Shown in pieces: positions 54,649 through 64,000 of a stretch of DNA of 64,000 bases. Each line of letters starts with the position of its first letter. The first letter of the stretch is position 1. Location: the NCBI GenBank assembly GCA_009733575.1, contig ML769428.1:124001-188000 (forward strand), in the 5' to 3' direction. The DNA is from Gymnopus androsaceus JB14 (taxonomy: Eukaryota; Basidiomycota; Agaricomycetes; Agaricales; Omphalotaceae). The notes beneath the pieces were generated by a model. The model was given only the letters and a program-made list of their open reading frames with translations, was not told where the DNA came from and made no database searches. A program made the translations under genes and the position numbers.

Positions 54649-55702
54649 TTAGCTGAAAACCATTCCTCCATCCACCAACATTGTCTGGCCCGTAACATAA
54701 TCCGAATCAGGGCTTGCAAGGAACGATACCATCTTCGCTACATCCTCCGGAACACTCGTCCTCCCTAGAGCGATTGTCTTTTTCGTGCTCTTGAAATTCT
54801 CTCCCTTCGGTAACCCATTAATCGCCATCAATTCTTCGTCTATCGTTTCCCACATAGGAGAGTCGACGATACCGGGAGCATAGGCATTCACCGTGATATT
54901 CTCTTTCGCCAGCTCCAAAGCGAGAGACTGCGTGAGGCTGCGGACAGCAGCTTTAGTAGCGCCATAAATGGGAGCCATGAGGAATGGCCGGAAGGAGGCA
55001 GCACTGGAAAATATCGGTGAATGGACAAAAAAGAAGGGGTTAATAGTCACCTAGCGGCATTGATAATCTTTCCCCCAGAACCTTGCTTGATGAAGTGTCT
55101 GGCTGCAACTTGGTCCGAATACACAACACCATAGAAATTGACTTCAAAGAGCCTTTGAAGGTCAGCTTCAGTTGAATCCATAGTCCATTTAACCTGCGCA
55201 ATGCCTGCGTTTGCCACAAAAACATTTAACGGGCCAAGGCTATTAACAGAAGTTTCCACCATCGCTTCAACTTGGGGTAATTTGGATACGTCTGCATAAG
55301 CTGGGACGGCATTCCGACCTAAGGCCTTGATCTCATTGACGACCTGCGGAGTCTGTTTAGCTGCTTGATAGAGATAACGAAATCAGGCGCACATCTTCGA
55401 CCATGCTGGAATTACCCTCAAGATCGTTTACGCAAATATCGAATCCATCTTGGGCCAGACGCAATGCAATCGCCTTTCCACTGCGAATCAAAAGGTACTC
55501 GCATTAGTGGAACGTTATAGAGGAAGACTGATACACACATTCCTTGGGCTGCACCGGTAACAACAGCACTCTTACAAGCCACTTTTGATGTTGCGAACCC
55601 TCTTCGACGAGAAGGTAGAGAAGAACCGACAAGAGACCTGGACAGTAGGCTTCGCGAGAGTACAGCGGTCGGGAGACGGGGAATCATCTTCAATGTGGGC
55701 AT
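54649..55702 (-). CDS. Short-chain dehydrogenase/reductase, possibly mitochondrial
   Basis: SDR enzymes oxidise or reduce alcohols and ketones with NAD(P). The first 35 residues from the ATG at 55700-55702 are rich in Arg/Ser/Leu without acids (SRSLLSRSLVGSSLPSRRR), typical of a mitochondrial presequence. Then come SAVVTGAAQGM (dinucleotide motif TGxxxGxG across an intron), VNEIKALGRNAVPAYADVSK, LNVFVANAGIA (NNAG equivalent), YGVVYSDQVAARHFIKQG and the catalytic Ser near INAASAAS. The catalytic pair YGATK follows, with LALELAKENITVNAYAPGIV and a C-terminus SDYVTGQTMLVDGGM. Four or so short introns. Sequence type is closest to acetoin/butanediol or 3-oxoacyl reductases; substrate not inferable. 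All catalytic residues present. Confidence 0.85.
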
Positions 55703-56880
55703 TTAGGAAGAGATAGTATGCAAGGAAGGAGGATTTATTACACGATAAGGTCGGAGAGCTGAACACCGGCGGGTCTGAAACTTATCCCGATGCGGCATAG
55801 GCATCTTCTATAGAAGAAAAGAGACCAGAGAAGCCTCGTACATGTGCTTGATCCATCGTAGAAGACTTCAAGAAGCAGCGAGCAAAGGTCATGGTGAGCG
55901 TACGCGAGACAAACATCCAGCTTTGAAAAGCTGGTGACCCAGGCCAAACGTCACGGTCCGTTATATTGGCAGCGTATCCTCGGAATTGGGAGTGATCTCG
56001 ACTTTTTCGCTTGAGAACGTTGCTGGTACTCACAAGACAGAGACGAACATGATGAATGTTTGGTATATACTTTTAAGTTTGCCATGATAGACACCGATAC
56101 TGTAGAATTGTACTCGTATGAGTAGCTGGCCAGAACTGTCCTTTGAAAGAAGTCAAATTCATGAGAGCTCGAAGAAGGTCAATCCAGGCTTACCCGAATT
56201 ACTACTGACAGAAAGTTGAGGCGACATAGGCATTGAAGACGCGCTGCCTGACAATGTGGTTAGCTACTATTAATTCGCAGACCAGATATTACCCATTCTT
56301 CCAAAGCTTTGAGCCTCAAGCTCAAGGTTAATGAAGAAGGACGAGTTGAGATATTCTAAACGTCACGAAGCATCCCAGGCGGAACACGATACGAGTCTGG
56401 CGATATGCTGGATCGTTCTTGAATTCTGTGAAAGGACAGGAAAGAGAAGGCGGGATCGAGACTGGAAGGATGATACGGTAAGTAGTAGGAAATGATGCAA
56501 GGATAATAAAAAGCAAGTGATGAATGGCATGCCAGTGGAAGGAATGAATAATTGAAGCGATCGAACCGAACCAACAACGCAGTCTGAGAACGCAGTACGT
56601 AGCACGTCCCCTGAATCCCATCCCATCCCAAGCCTCGCGTAAAAGTCACCGTACCTAGCAATCCCGGCGCACGCAAACCCGAGATCAGAAATATTCGTTT
56701 GAATTTGTACGGTGATTTTGTTCATATTCCTTACAGATATACCGTTAGAAGTCGAGATCCTACGATGTATCGTTCCTTATTTCTGGCAGGAGATCTGAGG
56801 AGGAGGTGAAAAGTCGTCTTCGTGGACGTTAAGATTTACTAGGGCAAGGCATAAGCGCCTAGCGCCTATCTCCCAACACC
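55703..56880. other. Unresolved intergenic region
   Basis: Short minus-strand open frames at 55738-56033 and 56328-56725 have no recognisable motif. Exon-like pieces with good splice signals (for example SASSMPMSPQLSVSSNSG near 56240-56190) hint at a small minus-strand gene, but no start or full frame was found. Confidence 0.3.
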
Positions 56881-58270
56881 ATGTCCACGGCTGATCTGCC
56901 TGAAGAGCATGTTCAAGTCGTGCTGGAAAACCTTACCTATAATTTCGAATCTATAGAACTCGAAAACCCGAAGTTTCGATGGAAATATGCGCGCAATGAA
57001 CTACTATCATTGTCTGTGGTCAATCGCCAATTTCGAGATTATGTTTGCCGTTTCTCTTTGCATATGTCGAGATACAAGGCAAGATCTGCAAAAATCCTCG
57101 GAATGCGCTGCTAGCGGAACTTTTGCAGTATGCATTAGGTATGCTGGGTTTTTAATCGTGAATTATGAATTATCAGACACTGATTGACGAAACCACAGGA
57201 AATGATTTACCCTCAACCCTTTCGAGTTTAACCAATACAGCAACTGCTCGCTGCACTGCAAGATCATCCCGTCACAACTGTCTTCATTGATGAATGGGTG
57301 AAAAATTCATTAGTGAAAGAAATTGAGGTGCGAGACCCCTCTACGCCTCCTGAAGGCTTGGAAAAAAATGTCATTGGACGCTTTTCTCCTGGTTTCGTCG
57401 TTCAACCACAGTCATATCACCTCTTTGCTCATGGATTGCAAGTTATGCAGTTAGTACTTCACAAACTTGACATCCTACATGTGGCAACATTTTCTGGCCT
57501 TCAGGAACTTGAAATTATGCTGCAGCCATCCTCTGAATCATTGTCATGGCTCCCCAATTTTGCACGCACACATCCATTGCTGAAAAAATTCACCTTCGGA
57601 CTTGCCATAAATGACCACGACGTCAGTCGCTACATTCGTCCCTTCCTTGGAGAGAGAGCGACAGAATAGACATCATGAATGTCAAAGCTTAGATTCTACA
57701 AGTCCTTTTGACCAGTGGCAAGTCGCTGGGCTGCACTTGGTGGTCAGGGGCTCTTTGGATCAGCTTTTGCATGTTGCACATTCTATCTTCCCTAGGATCT
57801 CTGTATTGACTATCCAGTATGATTTCCCAGCTGGTACGCCACCTGATGTAAGTTGTTGAACTTCAATTATTGTCTATTTACTGATTGCTGACAGTTGATT
57901 AGGATCCCCTTGCCTCTCTTTCTCAGCTTTCTTCACTTTGAGTGTTGAGTTTATTCAATGTACTCAAGCATATAGGAGCCTATATGCAATGGTCATCTCC
58001 TCCAACTCTACAACATCTGTGGAGGTTGAACCTACTATGATCAGATATGCAGCTCATCTGGCACAAAAGATACCTTCTATTGAGGCCTTCAACATTTGTG
58101 AGCACTCTAACATCAAGGGTCAAGCTCGCATGGTCTATGGGTGGATCAATGCCCACATGTTTTGTAGCAGTGGTGGTCGGGACATGGATGGGACATTTGG
58201 GATCTTGCCCACTGATCCACTCCAGATTGCAGGATACCAACCTACAAAACATGCCACAACTACCTGCTGA
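56881..58270 (+). CDS. F-box-like protein, possibly degenerate
   Basis: F-box proteins recruit substrates to SCF ubiquitin ligases and are abundant in mushroom genomes. The ATG at 56881 gives MSTADLPEEHVQVVLENLTY and LLSLSVVNRQFRDYV, an F-box-like start. Downstream exons read HPVTTVFIDEWVKNSLVKEI, LHKLDILHVATFSGLQELEI, NFARTHPLLKKFTFGL and WQVAGLHLVVRGSLDQLLHV, a leucine-rich pattern usual after such F-boxes. Another open piece at 57938-58270 (AAHLAQKIPSIEAFNICEHS) may be the C-terminal part. The joins at about 57080-57240 and 57665-57700 need unplaced introns or frame changes, so the gene may be broken. Family call rests on pattern only. Confidence 0.45.
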
Positions 58271-59152
58271 AAGTGTAAGTGTAACACCTACTCTATATGA
58301 GGTATTCAATCCCCCTTTTGTAGTTGGAATCATTACAGGAGACATTGGAGAAGCATGTAGGAGCATACTACCTTTTTTTGGCATTTCTTTCAAAGGATTT
58401 CTCTTTGGATTATACATTGTTTTTTTTCCTTTTCAGAATGCAACAATTGGGCAGGTTCAGTAGTAAGAGTCTCTGGAGTACTTAAGCCATGGTGGACAGC
58501 TGAATCCTGGATAGTCTCAATGAATGTGTTGTGAAATGGACAACCTCAGTTGGCAGGTACAATCTCAATGAGGAGGGAATCAAACATCAAAATGGACAGG
58601 GGCAAGAACAATTAAATACAGAAACAGATAGGGGTTACATGGGATGTGTGGAGTGGCTGGACAACCAATGGCTAAGTACTTATCCAACAGAATGACATCT
58701 GAATCTAGAATGGAGTACATTACCACTTGCATTACTGTACTAAGACTTATTTTGAATCTACCTTGGTGCGCTGGAAAAGAAGTTCTACTATTAGATAAAT
58801 ATCACCATCGGGACTAGCAGAATGTTCATTGATGGTTCTAATTATTCATTGACTCGAGCGCAGGCCGTAAGTGGAGCCGATTGGGGTGAACACTTAAGAT
58901 ATACAATATGCACACCCGTTTCAGGTCTTGGGTACATATAAAAGGTCATCCAACTTCCAAGAATGAGCACAGTTTGATCATCCTTGCTTCCCCAACACCC
59001 AAGTTCGAAATCATCGTACTTAGTCAACTTAAAGACCGCAGCAGCTAATCAACGTCTTCATTCGTCTCTAGATGAACTACCAGTCTAAATGGGAATAGGA
59101 GAAGTGGGAATAGGAACAGGAATGAGGCCTATACTCGACATCTCACAGTGTC
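58271..59152. other. Intergenic, no gene recognised
   Basis: Lies between the F-box-like gene (+) and the kinase gene (-). Short shadow frames only. Confidence 0.45.
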
Positions 59153-62100
59153 TTATACTGCGGGATATAGAGTTGCTTTAACCCTTTTGTACGGCTGGTA
59201 CCGATGTACGGCCCATGTCATCGCAAAATTATTCGCTTGAGCAAGCGAACCAAAGACAAGCTTCACATATTTCGGATTATTCTTCTTCAAGCTATCCGGT
59301 TCATCCATTGCTCCACGTTTGACGGAGTCGTTGCGATACATCTCCTCAATGATTGCAAGGAATTCACCCTCTGGATCGGCACCCCACTTGATAGGTCCAA
59401 ATGTAACATAATCGCGGATGGACACCTGTCTGAGCTTGCCTTTCAAGCGTCTGGGGAGAGGCGGTGGCGGTGCGGGAGACTGCCTAATCATCGGTATAGA
59501 CTCTGACTCGGCATCGGCCTCTAAATCAGAGTTTATCTCTGATTCTGAGGAGGAGGAGTCGCTGTTGGGCTGCACATCACCATTGAGATCATTCATGGAG
59601 CCAGACGCAGATGAAGATGCGCGCGACGGAATGAGATCGGCTGTGAGATTTTGACGGTGTAAATCTTTTATTGTGGCTGATAACACCTTGGAGTCGAGGC
59701 GCTCTTGGGGCTGCATGGTCCAACATAGTTGGATAATATTCCAAAGCTCATTAGGCATGAGCTCTCCAAGAATATCATTGGGCTGCCCTGGCCGCGCACC
59801 AGCAATGACTTTGAGCATGACAGCAGTTTCTGGCCATAAATTGTGAAACGGGGGAGACCCTCCTGTCCAGATCTAATCCTACATAAGTAAAGTCGAAGGG
59901 TGGGATTATTGAAAAATTCACCTCATAACATACACATGCATAAGCATAAACATCTGACGCTGCTGTCCGCTGGAATGGAAGATTAAATTGTTCAGGCTCA
60001 AAGAGTTCTGGGGCTGTCCAATTTGGAGATCCATCACGCCTAGTACTCTTGAGCGCTGTGTCTGACTCGATGAAGGAAGTCAGACCAAAGTCAGTTAAGC
60101 AGGCTCGACCTCGCTTGTCGATCAGAATATTGCGCTACATGTATATACAGCATAAGCGTTCCAGTCGAACCCTCCAAAGAAAACTTACACCACATAGATC
60201 CCCATGCACAACATTGTGAGAATGTAGGTATTCCAAGCCAGCAGCAATATCGCTTAGCTTTCATGAGTTTTAGTGAAGTTGAAAGCAAAACCAGAGGATT
60301 AAAGGCTTACACAGGAGATTGCATGCTGGGAGAATGGCGAATTCTTTTTCATATAGTCCAAGATGGTTCCATGGCGCATCCATTGAGACACCATAGCCTG
60401 CTTTCCTGGAAACGTATTGCGATCTATACCGTAGAAAACAGTGATGTTTTCGTGATCCAAGTACTGCCAAGTCAGAGCTTCCTTGTAGAACTTCTTCTCC
60501 CGTCCTTGTATTTCCTCAGTGGTGAGGGAGAAGTAACTCGTTGTTCTCAATTTCAACACCTTCAACGCAACCTCTGCGGTATGTCCTTTGTAGTTTGTAT
60601 GCCGCCCCCGATAGACATCTGCAAATCCTCCTTCCGTCACAGGCGTCGAAGTGACTAACTCCACATTTTGGAGTACAAGGGCATCCGGAAAGTGACCGGA
60701 CGCCTCTGACAAGCGAATTAGACACTGCTGCGCTGTATGTATAAAAGTATCGTAGTTCTCAATGGGAAAGTTTGTAGAAAAACCTTGGATGAGTATCTTC
60801 AAGTCAGTGAGAGAAGTTGTCAATATAAACACAAGATAGAAATGGTCTGAATACACACAGTATCAATCAGGTTCATTATCTGGATAGCTTGTTCGTTGGT
60901 CAGTGAGCTTATGTCAGTCTTGTACGAGTTCGATGCAAAGACTGCAACGAGTTCTTGGGCAACTTGAGCATCATCATCCCTCAGGACGCGCCGAATACGA
61001 CTGTAGCGCAATACATGAAGCTGGCGTAGCCACTGCGCTTCTGTCAGTGTCTGTTGAACGTGCATTGCTTCAAATGGAACACCTACATTTTCAATCCTTT
61101 TGCGAGTCTCAAGCCTTCCCAAAAGCTTTGAAAAGACATTGGAGATGAGTAAATCTTGATTCGAGCCAGTAAAGGGATCATTGAAGTAGGAGCGGGCCTC
61201 CTCGGATATGCTGGTACAAGGTTAGAATTGTCAAGTCACCTAGTGAATATACTCTCACATATATCCTTCGGGGCCACTAGCTGAATGAATGCTCCGATGA
61301 AGAGCGTCTAATGAGTTCTGGGCAGTAAGTGCATATATATATTAATAATAATGAACACATTCGACATGGAGAGCTACGTACCGAATGAAGCTCCAGCACA
61401 TCACCGATTCTCAACGACGAGTCTAACTGTACGGTTCCCTCGTCAGACAGAAACATTGTTCGGGTGTACTGGTGTACTTTTGAATGCTTCTTTCTGGTGC
61501 AAATCTGGTGCAATGTATCTGACTTGCCTACCGCAATCACCTTCAGATGTTGCAAGGACTCCTTCATATGTAGACTCCGTATTAATACCTCGACCTCTGA
61601 CCCCAAGCTGCGGGTGTCCACCCCCTGTATGACGAGTAGAACAGAAGTGGTACGTGGGACGGGTATAGCATTGTACTTGTGCTTGTCATTTTGACGTTCA
61701 AAGGAAGTCCCAACATAATCGAGGAGAGGATTGAAAATGAGCGACGTTGCTGCTCGCTGGGGTTCATCAGTCTCATAAAAGTCATTCGGATGTATCTCGC
61801 ATGCTTTGTCCCATGGATTGAATCGGAACCAATCGATGATGTAGTGCGCCCACCGCGTCTCCCATATGCCCAGCTCAAATAAGTGCTGCAGGAATCGGTT
61901 CAGTTGGGGATAATATCCAAAACACTCCATCGAAGCATCGGACAGGGCAGTGAGATACGCGGGATCTATCAAAGAGAGCTGATGCACAATGGGCCAGAAG
62001 ATTGTTTGGTAGTTGCGAACGTCAACAAAGACGGGTGTACAGTGTGTGTCGTGGGATGTACTCGGTTTATGGTCAATGTAACTTTTGAACACCGATGGAT

Positions 62101-62305
62101 CCAGATAAGTCGCATCGAGTGTGGTGAGCCAGAAACTGCGCAACCCAGTCTCATTTTCCGAGTTGATCCATTCGCTGAGTTCTGGTATATTGAATGAGCT
62201 GCGATGGACATCTGTAGATAGAGACTGTTTTCTTCTGTCTTCCGCTGTCAACCATCGCAGCCGTCGGGAAACTGAATGACCCAACCATTGATAAGTAAGG
62301 TTCAT
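59153..62305 (-). CDS. Large TKL-type protein kinase with novel N-terminal region
   Basis: Mushroom fungi have many tyrosine-kinase-like proteins of unknown signalling role. The N-terminal part (about 340 residues, 61277-62305) reads RRLRWLTAEDRRKQSL, SFWLTTLDATYLDPSVFKSY, LSLIDPAYLTALSDASMECF and FELGIWETRWAHYIIDWFRF; I recognise no domain. Next exons give LRRVLRDDDAQVAQELVAVF-like sequence and SLTNEQAIQIMNLID, then AQQCLIRLSEASGHFPDALV just before the kinase domain. The kinase shows VTEGGFADVYRGRH, VALKVLK, YLDHENITVFYGIDR, VVHGDLCG then RNILIDKRGRACLTDFGLTS, NWTAPELFEP, SDVYAYACVCYEIWTGGSPP and CWTMQPQERL. The DFG and catalytic Asp are kept. A 200-residue tail is Ser/Asp-rich, then contains a compact FGPIKWGADPEGEFLAIIEE region. 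Stop at 59153. Whether all exons form one transcript is inferred. Confidence 0.68.
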
Positions 62306-63100
62306 AATTACGGAAAATCGAACTCACTCATGGATTTCCGACGCTCAGTAATAAACCTCCAGGGACAAAGGAATACCAAGGAGTGGACTGCAAGGCCAGA
62401 TGATATTGAAATCTATTAGGATTGAGTCTGGAACTATGCAAATAAAGAGCAGCGTAACCATGCGCACCCAGATGGCTACCCGCACGTAGTTGTCACTGTC
62501 CTGCCATTCATTGTTTCTAGTAGTAGTACTAGCGTATCTATTGTTGATGTCAGTCGCAGTAAGGATAGAACCTGGATAGAGTCGTTCACAATATTAAACA
62601 ATTCCAAAGCTATTTTGCGTCAAAATTTTAATGAGGACAAGTGAAACATTGTCATACCATTAGAACCAAATTTAAGAATGCATGCATACCAACTCGAAGA
62701 TCAATGTGCGGGGCTTGCACCATTCTAGCATCCGTTTGGCTGATAATGTGAGTGAAGAAAAGAGCAAGTCCCTCGACCATAATGTCAATTATCCAGAGGA
62801 ATAATAAACCATTCCCATACAAGGTACGAAGTGCAATGAAGACGGCAGACAGATGAAGGACTGTATTCCACAGCATCAGAGTGAAGCCGAATTGGCAAAA
62901 TAGGTCGATGGGATATATGAGTATTGACCCGAGCTTTGAAAGAGACCAAACCATGGTGGTGGTGTCGTGAAAGGTTGAAACTCGTCCAGGGCCACGAATG
63001 AAAAAATGCAAACAGCCCAAGGCGGTGACAACACGCCAAGATAATTCCAGTTGAGTTGTTTGTTGGTATGCGTATTGAATTGATATCTTGGTGGTATGTT
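62306..63100 (-). CDS. Membrane-spanning exons upstream of the TKL kinase, probably its N-terminus
   Basis: On the minus strand VVTALGCLHFFIRGPGRVS, IDLFCQFGFTLMLWNTVLHL, LFLWIIDIMVEGLALFF and VAIWVRMVTLLFICIV are strongly hydrophobic, and the last exon reads VFLCPWRFITERRKSM. A GTGAGT intron at about 62330-62280 then joins ATG A to TTTCCCGACGG, giving SRRLRWLTAEDRRKQ, the start of the next block. This would place four or more membrane helices before the cytoplasmic region and kinase, a receptor-like architecture. The true start codon was not found; an upstream in-frame stop lies near 63140, so a further exon is likely. Confidence 0.5.
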
Positions 63101-63239
63101 TCGATTTTGTTGTATTGGAAATACAAAGGTCTGATTAGAACGAGAGGGAAAGGATTGAATGAGGAACGAGAGCTGAGAAGTAACTTGTAAAAACGCAATG
63201 ATTTTTCCAGATCGAAAACGAAAGCTGTTCGATGGGTAG

Positions 63240-63389
63240 ATGAGCTACCAGTTTAAACTGTTTGCTTTCCTCGCCCTCCTTGGCAACCTGGTCACCGTAA
63301 ACGTGCAGACTTGTGAAACAAACTACTGCTACGTGGGCGAACCCGAAGCATCCGAGGCATGGGGCGATGGTCGCGACGGCGGTGCTTGA
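63240..63389 (+). CDS. Possible 49-residue secreted peptide
   Basis: ATG at 63240 opens MSYQFKLFAFLALLGNLVTV followed by NVQTCETNYCYVGEPEASEA and WGDGRDGGA, then TGA. The first 22 residues look like a signal peptide; the mature part has two cysteines and is acidic. An overlapping minus-strand open frame exists, so this is tentative. Confidence 0.3.
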   Translation: MSYQFKLFAFLALLGNLVTVNVQTCETNYCYVGEPEASEAWGDGRDGGA

Positions 63390-64000
63390 CAGGAGGGTAC
63401 TTTTGTGAGTGTGAAAGTCGAATAATTCTAATGGCTCGACGCAGCGGTGGTGGTTATAAGCATGTACGGAGCACATTTACTTACTATCAGTCGTCAATGC
63501 TCCAACGCGGTCATTGGTCACGGTGCACGTTTGTCCAAGTCGGGAGATCGCAGTGAGACGAGATTGGAATTATCAGCAAATTGCATACTTCAGACGTTGA
63601 ACCGAACTCACAAATGCCCAAGCAACTTAGTTTAAAGGGAAGCTAATCCCGAGCTCTACTATGTAGACGCGCAGCGCGATGCGCCAAGTACAGAGTTATG
63701 ATGAGGTAGAGACCTTTCCTTGAATCACTTGGGCTACACTTTGGTGGCTAACCACTCCTGCTTTCTCGCTCTCCAAGATTTACGAATAACCTTGGAAGAT
63801 GATTTCGCTCAGTACAAACCGTCTTGATTTCCTCAATGTCAACCTTTTGCATACTACACCAGCGCGCGCGCGGAAGAGGCAGCATTCGGGGAAGGTTGCG
63901 AAAGACAAGACTGGAGTGTTTACGGCCGTCACGCTTTCCAACACAAGGTAATATACTCAGTAGGTCGTAAAAGAAGGGTAAGATTTACAAGGGAACAATG
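63390..64000. other. Window end, no gene recognised
   Basis: No supported coding region. A small GCGCGCGCGC tract lies near 63862. Confidence 0.4.

Noticed and set aside
1..64000. tRNA, rRNA, CRISPR or viral genes
   Set aside because: No T-arm-like GGTTCGAATCC in a cloverleaf context, no rRNA sequence, no regularly spaced short repeats with unique spacers, and no capsid, polymerase or integrase motifs were seen.

Overview
The window looks like nuclear DNA of a basidiomycete fungus, most likely an agaricomycete. Genes are broken by many short introns (about 45-65 nt, GT..AG). Several products belong to families typical of mushroom-forming fungi: DUF6534-type and related seven-helix membrane proteins, a DUF6699-type protein, TKL-type kinases, a BCK1-like kinase, a BCK1-region motif, and small secreted proteins. 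No bacterial, organellar or viral gene was recognised. Gene models were assembled by eye from open frames and splice-site logic, so outer boundaries are firmer than some inner junctions.

Layout. 1-12.9 kb: API5-like protein (-), a frameshifted homocysteine S-methyltransferase (+) followed by a short tandem repeat, a second degenerate repeat array, an FHA-kinase of the Rad53/Cds1/Chk2 type (+), and a transcription factor with its Zn2Cys6 cluster at the extreme C-terminus (-). 12.9-18.9 kb: gene-poor, with two inverted-repeat elements. 18.9-27.5 kb: PlsC-type acyltransferase (-), an atypical G-protein alpha subunit (-), a cupin protein (-) and a frameshifted zinc alcohol dehydrogenase (+). 28-43.4 kb: three copies of an unrecognised gene family (28116, 31961, 41218) interleaved with ribosomal protein RPS0 (-), two multi-helix membrane protein genes each close to a related 160-bp inverted-repeat element, and a DUF6699-type gene. 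43.5-48.8 kb: a MAPKKK-like probable pseudokinase (-) and an ABC half-transporter lacking its Walker A region (+). 49.4-55.7 kb: a tandem duplication of a small secreted protein gene together with a dehydrogenase relic, then a short-chain dehydrogenase (-). 56.9-64 kb: an F-box-like gene (+), a large TKL-type kinase gene with upstream membrane segments (-), and a possible short secreted peptide.

There is no obvious metabolic gene cluster. Housekeeping genes (RPS0, API5, the checkpoint kinase, the acyltransferase) are mixed with accessory genes, and the accessory ones show a striking amount of decay or divergence: frameshifts, a lost ATP-binding region, and replaced kinase and G-protein motifs. 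The best candidate for something undescribed is the three-copy family, which has a conserved charged N-terminal module and conserved introns but C-termini made of unrelated minisatellite-encoded repeats (acidic octapeptides in one copy, PPTTNPYNV nonapeptides in another). Part of it was copied together with sequence from the RPS0 upstream region.
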